Assembly: GCA_028285165.1 (NCBI GenBank)
Contig: JANQQB010000058.1
Span: 1 to 58,937, forward strand
DNA length: 58,937 nt
Reading direction: 5' to 3'
DNA from: Rhodobiaceae bacterium
Lineage (GTDB): Bacteria > Pseudomonadota > Alphaproteobacteria > Rhizobiales > JANQQB01
The notes under the pieces were generated by a model. It did no database searches and was not told the origin of the DNA. It saw only the letters and a list, made by a program, of their open reading frames with translations. Of this stretch, positions 1-6,927 are shown piece by piece. The translations under genes were made by a program, and so were the position numbers. Numbering within the stretch: position 1 is the stretch's first letter; every line of letters starts with the position of its first letter.

Positions 1-114
1 GCGCAGCATGGTGAAGGCCAGGGAATGCGCCTTGGACCAGTAAATGAATTGCGGATCCGGCGCCATCAGAAAAGGGCGCTGCGTCAATCCAAAATGGGCA
101 TCGTAAATGGACAT
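1..114 (-). CDS. ExeA/GspA-like secretion ATPase, N-terminal 38 codons only
   Basis: The window edge cuts this gene, leaving the first 38 residues from an ATG at 114. They read MSIYDAHFGLTQRPF, then APDPQFIYWSKAHSLAF. ExeA/GspA-type AAA ATPases, including the ATPase found in PEP-CTERM/exosortase loci, begin with this pattern: a Y..FGL..PF block, a PDP.F block, then a basic S..H. The Walker motifs would lie outside the window. It starts 33 bases after the TPR lipoprotein gene on the same strand, so the two are probably one operon. Family by N-terminal pattern only; precise subfamily not provable here. Confidence 0.7.
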   Translation of the reverse strand, partial: MSIYDAHFGLTQRPFLMAPDPQFIYWSKAHSLAFTMLR

Positions 115-147
115 GTGCCGGTTCCCAACTGCCGCCGCAATGCGGCT

Positions 148-2628
148 TTACTGACCCTGTTGTGGTGTGGTCTCAAGACCCTTCAATGTCGATTTGACCG
201 CAGCGAGCTGCGGAAACGTCTTGCCATCCGCCATCGCCACGACTTTTTCCAATTGCTTGCGAGCCAACTCGGTCTTCTCCGCTTTGGCGTAGGCCATGCC
301 GAGATGGTACTGGACCAACAGATTGTCCGGCAGGGCCTCGGCCGCAGGTTCGAGAATGCTGACGGCCTCTTGATACTCACCACGCAGGTATTGAACCCAG
401 CCGTAGGTGTCTTGGAATTGCGGAATGTCGGAATTGCTCAGGCGCTGGGCCACCCGACCGGCCCGTTCCAGCGAGTCCGGGTCGCTGCGGAAATCCGTCA
501 ACAGGCTCGCCAGATTGTTGGCGACCAGATAGCTCGACGGCCGAAGCGCATAAAGCCTTTCATAATCTTCGATGGCCTTTTCGAACTCGCCGGTCTTTTC
601 GTACAGATTGGCCCGCACGAGGATGAGAGGCGCGGATTCCGGCCGCCGTTCCAGGCCGGTATTCAAGACCTGTCGCGCCTCGTCCGGGCGATCTTGCTGG
701 ACATAGAAGGCAGCGAGCGTGGAATAGGCACGGATGCTTTCCGGATCGCTTTCGACTGCGGCGCGAAGATGCTCCTCGGCCGGGGCAAAATCCCTTTGGC
801 GCAGGTTCAGCGTCGCCATCAACATATGCGCTTCGGCGTTTTGCGGATTATCGGCCAGAACACCGGCAACGAATTCTTTTGCCGCCGCTATTCTGTCAGA
901 GCGCAACAAGGCGGCGACCATGGCAGCCATATTGGACCGCGTGTTGCCGCGTTGTTCGTTGGATTCCTGAAGCAGCGAAATGCTCTCGTCGAACCGCTCT
1001 TGGCCGCTCAGCGAGGCGGCGATGATCTGGTCGGCCGAGCCGCCATCCTCCAATTGCCGCAATTGCTGGGCGATTTCCTCCGCGCCGACCCAGTCATTCA
1101 ATTGCAGGCGCAGGTTGGCGAGCGCCCGCAGCATTTGTACATTGCGCGGCGACCGCTGGATGGCATCTTCCAGGACGCCGGCAGCGAACTCGCGCTTGTC
1201 GGGACTGCGCGCCAGGAAGCGGGCATAGGCAAGCGCGGCTTGCGGGGCGTGATTGGACACCTGAACCGCCGATGCCATGCGTTCACCAGCCAGATCTGGG
1301 CGTCCGGCGCGTTCGTGGGCGGTCGCAAGAAGCAGCAGAACCGGGGCCGAATTCGGCGCTTCGTTCAGTGCCGAGCGCAGGTATTCGATGGCCCGGTCGT
1401 AATTGTCCTCGGCCAGTTCCAATTGACCGCTCAGGTAGAGCGCATCGGTGTTGCTGGCGTCAGCCGTCAGAACATCCTGCAAGATCCCTTTCACTTCGGT
1501 GCGCACGGCCGCGTCGCTCGAGGCGTTGATCAGTTTCAGCCGGGCAAACAAAACCTGGGCGGAATTTCGAACCTGAGGGATGTCGCTTGAGGAAATGATG
1601 GCGCGCAATTGCGCCAAGGCTTCGTCCTGCTTGCCGTTGGACGCGTCCAGACGGGCCAAATTGGATTCGAACTCAAACCGGCGCTCGGTGTCTTCGGTGC
1701 CGGCGATCAACGACACCAGTTCGGCGCGCGCCGCGTCATAGCCCTTTTTCTGGTTGAGGAATTGCACGACATTGATTGCCATGCTCGTGTTGTCCGGGTT
1801 CTGCGCGGCGATCGTGCGCAGTTCGGCTTCCGCTTCGGCGTCATTGCCGCGGCGCAAATGCCAGCGCACTAGCGACTGCCGGTAATTGGCATTGTTCGGA
1901 TAATGGGCGAACAACGCTTCCAGCGCCGGGCCGATTTCGCCAATCCGCCCGGCCTGTTCAAGAATGTTCACCCGGAAAATATGCACCGCGACGTTTTTCG
2001 GATCGTGCTCCATCGCGATCGCCAACTCACCGAGCGAACCGGGCAAATCCCCGTCTCTTGCCGCCAAGGCCGCCAGGACCATTCGGGCATCGGTGTTGGT
2101 GCCGTCGATCGCCAGCGCTTCGTTGGCGGTCTTGCGGGCCGAATCGACGTTTTCGAGCTTCAAGGCGACAGCGGCCTTCAGCGCCAGGATGCGGGGATCC
2201 TGCGGTGCCAGTTGAAAGGCCGTGGTCGAGTATCGCAGCGCTTCGTCCAACTGACCGGCGAGCAGCATGATCTGCCCGATCCGGTAATGGGCGTCGAGCA
2301 AGGTCTCGTCGATTCCCACTGCGACCTGATAATGGCCAAGAGCTCCGCGGAGGTCGCCGGCGGATTGGGCAATCCGACCGAGTTCCATATGCACGCCGGG
2401 CATGTTGTTGCGCAGCTTCAGCGCGTTCCTGAACTCCAGGCTGGCCTTGGTCGAATCGCCGTCCTTGAGAAGTTCCAGGCCCCGTTCATAGTGGCGTTGG
2501 GCCCTTTCGTCGGCCGATTCGCAGGCCGCAAGCGCCAGACTTGCCACGACGAGCGCAACGGTAGCGGGTACGCGGAACAGCTGACAAGACAATGGAACCC
2601 CCATCAAAACTCTACTCTGATCGTTCAC
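148..2628 (-). CDS. PrsT-like TPR-repeat lipoprotein of an exosortase/exopolysaccharide locus
   Basis: 826 residues. A hydrophobic signal segment (about 18-35) ends in the lipobox LAAC, with Cys36 as the predicted lipid-modified residue. The rest is helical tetratricopeptide repeats, for example the units starting ERAQRHYERGLELLKDGD and ALGHYQVAVGIDETLLDAHYRIG. The length and lipobox-plus-TPR layout match the PrsT family of lipoproteins in PEP-CTERM/exosortase loci, thought to act as outer-membrane or periplasmic scaffolds in polymer export. The next gene is an ExeA-like ATPase and an exosortase lies nearby, which supports this. An internal ATG (codon 9) could be the true start. The exact role is inference. 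Confidence 0.8.
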   Translation of the reverse strand: MNDQSRVLMGVPLSCQLFRVPATVALVVASLALAACESADERAQRHYERGLELLKDGDSTKASLEFRNALKLRNNMPGVHMELGRIAQSAGDLRGALGHYQVAVGIDETLLDAHYRIGQIMLLAGQLDEALRYSTTAFQLAPQDPRILALKAAVALKLENVDSARKTANEALAIDGTNTDARMVLAALAARDGDLPGSLGELAIAMEHDPKNVAVHIFRVNILEQAGRIGEIGPALEALFAHYPNNANYRQSLVRWHLRRGNDAEAEAELRTIAAQNPDNTSMAINVVQFLNQKKGYDAARAELVSLIAGTEDTERRFEFESNLARLDASNGKQDEALAQLRAIISSSDIPQVRNSAQVLFARLKLINASSDAAVRTEVKGILQDVLTADASNTDALYLSGQLELAEDNYDRAIEYLRSALNEAPNSAPVLLLLATAHERAGRPDLAGERMASAVQVSNHAPQAALAYARFLARSPDKREFAAGVLEDAIQRSPRNVQMLRALANLRLQLNDWVGAEEIAQQLRQLEDGGSADQIIAASLSGQERFDESISLLQESNEQRGNTRSNMAAMVAALLRSDRIAAAKEFVAGVLADNPQNAEAHMLMATLNLRQRDFAPAEEHLRAAVESDPESIRAYSTLAAFYVQQDRPDEARQVLNTGLERRPESAPLILVRANLYEKTGEFEKAIEDYERLYALRPSSYLVANNLASLLTDFRSDPDSLERAGRVAQRLSNSDIPQFQDTYGWVQYLRGEYQEAVSILEPAAEALPDNLLVQYHLGMAYAKAEKTELARKQLEKVVAMADGKTFPQLAAVKSTLKGLETTPQQGQ

Positions 2629-3151
2629 GTGACATCTGCACGATCACGAACTACTGGATCGAAAGTCTTGCCCCGACCGAATTATGCCTTGAAACACGCG
2701 AAGAATACCAGTTTCGCCGCCGGACCACAACACTATGCAAGGTCTCCATAGCAAACACCGGTGCGACATCATATTGCCACGTTTCGATATCGTGAACACG
2801 CACGGTTAATTGCGCGGCGCTTCACAATACCTGAGCGTGCCGCTTTGCGCCCCCTTGTCGACACATTTCGGGCCCATTCTTGTTCCAACTCTCGATGATC
2901 GACCTTATAAGGCAATTGTATCGCCCGGATTCAAGTCCGATGCCGTAAGTTGCGGTAACATGGCCGTGCCGCACAGAGCGGTCGCACCGCCAGACCGCAA
3001 CCGGCAGGGCGGAACCGAAGGGTCAACGCATTCGGCAGTCCGCAGACGGCGCGGCGGTGCGGACAGCCGGTCGATGGGAAACAATGCCGTCGTTCGGGAA
3101 CCTGGCTGGTCCGGCGCTGCGGAATCGGGCAGCACGTGTGAGACGAGGTCG
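2629..3151. other. Divergent intergenic region, no gene seen
   Basis: Between the minus-strand TPR lipoprotein and the plus-strand glycosyltransferase pair there are about 560 bases without a convincing gene. Open frames here (for example 2810-3154 on the plus strand) give arginine- and serine-rich translations with no family resemblance and no ribosome-binding site. The stretch presumably carries the promoters of both flanking units. The right end, from about 3150, becomes clearly AT-rich. Confidence 0.6.
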
Positions 3152-3167
3152 TAACCTGTTAAGGTTA
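3152..3167. promoter_or_regulatory. Palindromic operator candidate upstream of pssDE
   Basis: TAACCT, four bases, AGGTTA: a perfect 6+6 inverted repeat. An AT-rich run (3165-3182) follows at once and could be part of a promoter reading towards the glycosyltransferase genes. No regulator gene is adjacent, so the binding protein is unknown. Confidence 0.4.
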
Positions 3168-3191
3168 ATATTTATTTATATTCGTTGAAAC

Positions 3192-3392
3192 GTGTTGTAC
3201 AAATGCATAGTTCTTGTAGCAGACGGAAGGCAACGACTTTCGAACGACGCCTGGTCGCCTCAGGCGTTGCAGCAAAAAGAGTGCATAGTGGAAATGGTCC
3301 GCAGGCCAGTCGATGGCCACGCCACCGGAGCATTTCAGATGAGTGTCCTGGAAGATCAAGTTCTTCCGCGTATGGGGGTTGGGTCGCGTTGA
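3192..3392 (+). CDS. Possible small ORF translationally coupled to pssD
   Basis: 66 codons from GTG (3192) or TTG (3195), read ..YKCIVLVADGRQRLSND.. and ending ..QVLPRMGVGSR. Its TGA stop at 3390-3392 overlaps the TTG proposed as the pssD start (TTGA), the overlap typical of translationally coupled genes. Against it: third-position GC is lower than in neighbouring genes, no Shine-Dalgarno sequence is evident, and I recognise no family. It may be a leader ORF that delivers ribosomes to pssD, or non-coding. Confidence 0.25.
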   Translation: MLYKCIVLVADGRQRLSNDAWSPQALQQKECIVEMVRRPVDGHATGAFQMSVLEDQVLPRMGVGSR

Positions 3393-3931
3393 AGAGTCGC
3401 ACCGGTGAGGACGGCGATTTACCTTTCGTAAAAGGTAATTCTGTTCGGGAAAATCTGCTGTCAGGCAAGAAAGTTTTGGCAATTGCGTCGGGTGGCGGTC
3501 ACTGGGTGCAATTGAGGCGGATTCGCAATGCCTGGCAAGATGCCGAAGTCACCTATGTGACGACGGATGCGGGGTATCGCGACGAGGTCGTGCGCGACGC
3601 CTGCCATGCAAAAGTCCCTGACTTTTTCGTCGTCCCGGATGCCAACAGGTGGAACAAGTTCCGGCTGGTCCAGCAATTGGCGGCCATCCTGATCGTGCTG
3701 TTGCGCGTGCGTCCGCATATTGTCGTGACCACGGGTGCCGCGCCGGGTTACTTTGCCGTTCGCCTTGGGCGATATCTGGGCATCCGTTCGATCTGGATCG
3801 ACAGCATCGCAAATGCCGACGAACTCTCACTGTCCGGCCAAAAGGCTGCCCGTCATGCCGATCTCTGCCTGACGCAATGGAAGCATCTGGCGCGGCCGGA
3901 AGGCCCGCATTTCTGGGGGTCGGTCCTATGA
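3389..3931 (+). CDS. pssD: PssD/Alg14-like glycosyltransferase membrane-anchor subunit
   Basis: About 180 residues. The sequence VLAIASGGGHWVQLRRI near the start is the Alg14/PssD signature, followed by Rossmann-like strands and a hydrophobic stretch (QQLAAILIVLLRV) and VVTTGAAPGYFAV. PssD family proteins recruit the catalytic partner PssE to the inner membrane and form a two-subunit transferase acting on a lipid-linked sugar during exopolysaccharide assembly. The frame is open back to 3185, but homologs start just before the GGGHW motif, so I chose TTG 3389; the start is uncertain. The stop overlaps the pssE ATG by four bases (ATGA). Confidence 0.8.
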   Translation: MKSRTGEDGDLPFVKGNSVRENLLSGKKVLAIASGGGHWVQLRRIRNAWQDAEVTYVTTDAGYRDEVVRDACHAKVPDFFVVPDANRWNKFRLVQQLAAILIVLLRVRPHIVVTTGAAPGYFAVRLGRYLGIRSIWIDSIANADELSLSGQKAARHADLCLTQWKHLARPEGPHFWGSVL

Positions 3932-4428
3932 TTTTTGTAACAGTGGGGACGCAACTTCCCTTCGACCGGTTGATCGGCGCCGTCGATTCCTGGGTCGAAG
4001 AAACCGGACGGACGGACGTATTCGCCCAGATCGCCAATCCCGGGCCCGACGGATACCGGCCGCAACATTTCGACTACACCGCTCATGTTTCGCCAGCCGA
4101 GTTCAAACAGCGCTGTCAGGAAGCGGAGTGCATCGTCGCGCATGCCGGCATGGGCTCCATCATCACCGCGATGACCTATGCGAAACCGCTGGTTATTATG
4201 CCGCGGCGCGCGCATCTGGCCGAACACCGCAACGATCATCAATACGCGACCGTCAAGCAGTTCGGCGGTCAGCCGGGCATTCATGTCGCGGACGATGCGG
4301 ACGCGCTGAGCCAGACGCTCAACGCCTTCTTCACCGACGTGCCGTCAAACCGGTCGGCGACGCCGATCCCGTCGGCGGCCGAACACCGCCTGATCGATGC
4401 GGTGCGGTCCGCAATGGCGCAATTGTAG
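3928..4428 (+). CDS. pssE: PssE/Alg13-like glycosyltransferase catalytic subunit
   Basis: 166 residues beginning MIFVTVGTQLPFDRLI, the classic start of PssE/Alg13 (GT28 C-terminal domain) proteins. The sugar-nucleotide site is visible as CIVAHAGMGSIITAM followed by KPLVIMPR and HRNDHQ. It pairs with the upstream PssD subunit; the genes overlap at ATGA. In exopolysaccharide loci the pair adds a sugar from a UDP-donor to an undecaprenyl-linked intermediate on the cytoplasmic face. The sugar specificity cannot be read from sequence. Confidence 0.87.
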   Translation: MIFVTVGTQLPFDRLIGAVDSWVEETGRTDVFAQIANPGPDGYRPQHFDYTAHVSPAEFKQRCQEAECIVAHAGMGSIITAMTYAKPLVIMPRRAHLAEHRNDHQYATVKQFGGQPGIHVADDADALSQTLNAFFTDVPSNRSATPIPSAAEHRLIDAVRSAMAQL

Positions 4429-4778
4429 CGCCGTATCCGTTTCGCCGTCATCCGCGCCCGACACACGTTGTTTTGTCAGCTTCAGCCGTAGGATCGGCCT
4501 GCGTTGAAACGCACGTGGTGCGCTCGGTCAGAACGGACGATCACTCGCAGAAATGATGTCTGGAAATCAGGATCGCCTGCCGGGCGCAGTCGGATTGCCC
4601 TGGCTGCGGTTGCATGCAAGCGATTCAGTTATTTGACTCACTGCGTTGTTGGGCATCAGCATTGTCGGTCCGAGGAGAGCCCGCCAAACCGGCGGGACGC
4701 TCTGCCTGCCAGGCCTCATCAACCTGCTGATTGCCGACAGATCGATCGGGCCGTCCGTCCCCTCTCAGGATACGGTAT
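4429..4778. other. Convergent intergenic region
   Basis: 350 bases between the ends of pssE (plus) and the exosortase (minus). The only structure noted is a short hairpin, CCCGCC/GGCGGG with a five-base loop, at about 4680-4697. It has no T-run and is at best a weak terminator. No coding sequence is convincing. Confidence 0.5.
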
Positions 4779-6392
4779 CTATTGCGGCACGAATTCCGGC
4801 AGGCGAGAGACCATGCCCGGCAGGAAGCGCTGCAGACGCGCATCCGCGTCGGCTTCGGTCTCGCCGGCACCGATCGGCGTGATGATACGAACGAGGGCGC
4901 CATCGCTCCGGCTCATGGTGATCTGATCAAGCACGGTGTAGGCCTTGGCGACATAATCGCTCGTCAGGCGGCGGCCGCGGCCCTCAAGCCAGTAATAGAC
5001 GACCTGCTGGGCCAGGCCCTTCTGGATCACGGCGCGATTCACGTCGAACGACACCTGGCTTCCCGCGGAATCGGTGAACGAGACCGGCTTCTGGCTCCAG
5101 GTGGACACTTCCCAGCCACCGACAGGCAGGCAGACCTCAGGTGAGTGGATGCCGCTGCCTTCGGTCTGGCTGTCGTAATAGGCGATGAAGAGGCCGACCG
5201 GTCCGTTTTCTTGTTTGCTCTCATAGTGTGCAGAGAGATAGTCGTCGGCGCCGAGCACAACCTCGATTTCCGGTTCGACGAACGACAAGCTGCCGCTCCA
5301 GCCGTCGAATGACCGGGAAAACGCCACCAGTTGAGCGCGCTCCACGGTGACGCTCTGGGCGCCCGGAGAGGCGTACCAAGCCGTTGCGCAGATCATCGGC
5401 AGGATCGCGGACACGATCAGCGCGCGGGACGGAACGATCGTCTGGATCTTGGCAAGCTGTGTCCCGGCGCCGTTGAAGTCGAGCTCGATCGCATCGGCAA
5501 TCGATCCCTTCGAGCCGCGCGTCAAAAGGCGCAGGCAGACCACGAGACCGATCAGGAGAAGCACGCAGGCCAGGAAGATCACCCAGCCCTCGAACATGTG
5601 GAGGAAGCCTTCAGCGTGCCCGATCCCGTACGAATTGACCAGGACGCCGATCACGCCGATCCGGAACGAGTTCAACAACACCGTGATCGGGACGCATGAC
5701 AACAAAAGTACGGCCTTGTGCCACATCGGACCGCGATAGAGCAGCGCAAATACGTAGCTGAAGCTCATGATCGGGAACAGATAGCGCAGCCCGGAACAGG
5801 CTTCCGCCACATGCAGTTTGTAGACGCCCAGATCGATGATGTTGCCATCCAGGAAGACAGGAATGTCGAACAGCATGATCAGCCAGACGCCGATCTCCGA
5901 AGAGACGGTCTGGAGGTAAATCGACACCTTCCAGTAAATGAATTGCGGCAGCGGCAGCATGAAGACGAGATGCAGGATGGACGGCCACAGCATACGGCCA
6001 CGGGTCCAACCGTTCACGACCAGAACCAGTCCCCAGAGATAGAGGATCATCCCGTAGGTGACGATATCCGGGATCTGCGTCAGGTTGCCGAGCAGTCCGA
6101 CCAGCAGTGCCGCCGTGACGACGCTGACACCCGGCCACCATTGATCGGTAATGGCGCCGCGCCGCGGCGGCAAGTGGCGCATTTCCTGCAGGAAAAGGAA
6201 ACCGGAAATGATCGGGATCAGCGGGCCGTGGCTGTATTCCGGTGTTTGCCAGGCCTGGCCGAGCGAGACGATGCCGTACCAGAAAAACGCAATACCGGCT
6301 GCAATCGCGCAGATGAACCAGAACGCCGGTGCCAGCGACACACCGGAATCGCCCGATCCGACACGCTGAAATTTCTCAAACGGTACACTCAC
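4779..6392 (-). CDS. Exosortase fused to a C-terminal EpsI domain (XrtD-like architecture)
   Basis: 537 residues. The first 300 form a polytopic membrane domain with the exosortase catalytic set: Cys199 in EACSGLRYLFP, Arg244 in NSFRIGVIG and His265 in HMFEGWVIF. After a linker and one more hydrophobic segment comes a soluble EpsI-like domain (about 340-537), recognisable by DDYL..HY, FIAYYDSQTEGSGIHSPE, CLPVGGW and QVVYYWLEGRGR. Exosortases cleave and re-anchor exported proteins carrying a C-terminal sorting signal, usually alongside exopolysaccharide genes as here. A single-chain exosortase-EpsI is, to my knowledge, the layout of the VPLPA-CTERM enzyme XrtD; that subtype is inference. No substrate protein lies in this window. 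Confidence 0.88.
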   Translation of the reverse strand: MSVPFEKFQRVGSGDSGVSLAPAFWFICAIAAGIAFFWYGIVSLGQAWQTPEYSHGPLIPIISGFLFLQEMRHLPPRRGAITDQWWPGVSVVTAALLVGLLGNLTQIPDIVTYGMILYLWGLVLVVNGWTRGRMLWPSILHLVFMLPLPQFIYWKVSIYLQTVSSEIGVWLIMLFDIPVFLDGNIIDLGVYKLHVAEACSGLRYLFPIMSFSYVFALLYRGPMWHKAVLLLSCVPITVLLNSFRIGVIGVLVNSYGIGHAEGFLHMFEGWVIFLACVLLLIGLVVCLRLLTRGSKGSIADAIELDFNGAGTQLAKIQTIVPSRALIVSAILPMICATAWYASPGAQSVTVERAQLVAFSRSFDGWSGSLSFVEPEIEVVLGADDYLSAHYESKQENGPVGLFIAYYDSQTEGSGIHSPEVCLPVGGWEVSTWSQKPVSFTDSAGSQVSFDVNRAVIQKGLAQQVVYYWLEGRGRRLTSDYVAKAYTVLDQITMSRSDGALVRIITPIGAGETEADADARLQRFLPGMVSRLPEFVPQ

Positions 6393-6764
6393 TCGGAAAC
6401 TCGCTCTTTTTTCTGGTTTTCAGAGATCGGTTGACGCCGCTGTAGCCTTCGCTGCCACCTGCAACCGCTCCCAGGACAAGTAAACCTGCAATAGAAAAGG
6501 TGTCAGATCGCCTGTCGCCCGCATAAACCCTGCGAAAATTCCCTAACATGAAACCTGTGATGCCGAAAGTTCAAATAAGATTGACCGCGCGGTACTTAAA
6601 GGCTGGGATTGTCCGCAGATTTCCGTTTGCAGGATCGGGATCTAACATACATTCCCGACCGCCCAAACCGGGTTCAGGCAAAGTGCTTAACGTCGAAAGT
6701 GCTTGTTTCCCGGCTTTGCCAGGCCGAATCCGGCGCTACGGAACGAACCACTTCTGCGCGGACA
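6393..6764. other. Intergenic region upstream of the exosortase gene
   Basis: About 370 bases between the exosortase start and the ccoS end. It must contain the exosortase promoter on the minus strand. I see no gene, no clear operator and no RNA element. Confidence 0.5.
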
Positions 6765-6781
6765 GACGCCCGACTGGCGTC
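6765..6781 (-). terminator. Hairpin just after ccoS, possible cco operon terminator
   Basis: GACGCC, five-base loop, GGCGTC, beginning nine bases beyond the ccoS stop codon. The stem is only six pairs and there is no T-tract, so it could be a processing or Rho-assisted end rather than an intrinsic terminator. Confidence 0.3.
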
Positions 6782-6789
6782 GCGACCGA

Positions 6790-6927
6790 TCAGTCGTCGT
6801 CGAGAATGCGTTCGGCGGCGCCGTCCAGGTCTTCGTACTGGCCGGAATTCAGGCTCCAGATGAAGGCCGCCAGACCCAGGCCTCCCAGAAACAGCGCGAT
6901 CGGGATCAGGATGATCAGGTGGTTCAT
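6790..6927 (-). CDS. ccoS: cbb3 oxidase maturation protein CcoS
   Basis: 45 residues: MNHLIILIPIALFLGGLGL, then AAFIWSLNSGQYEDLDGAAERILDDD. One N-terminal membrane helix followed by the W...SGQ(Y/F)(E/D)DL.G...RIL.D signature is diagnostic of CcoS/FixS. The protein is needed for cofactor insertion into cbb3-type cytochrome oxidase. Its ATG overlaps the ccoI stop by four bases, and it is the last gene of the operon. Confidence 0.95.
   Translation of the reverse strand: MNHLIILIPIALFLGGLGLAAFIWSLNSGQYEDLDGAAERILDDD

Noticed and set aside
2810-3154. 114-codon plus-strand frame in the prsT/pssD gap.
   Set aside because: No ribosome-binding site, low-complexity translation and no recognisable family.
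3195-3202. TTGTACAA palindrome, similar to half of the GntR operators near tcuA.
   Set aside because: Too short, different spacing from the TGTATRC-N4-GTRTRCA plan, and far from the regulon.
37-5948. An identical 18-base string at 37-54 (ATPase) and 5931-5948 (exosortase).
   Set aside because: Both copies encode PQFIYW in unrelated proteins on the same strand, with no similarity around them. Most likely chance rather than a repeat or recombination site.
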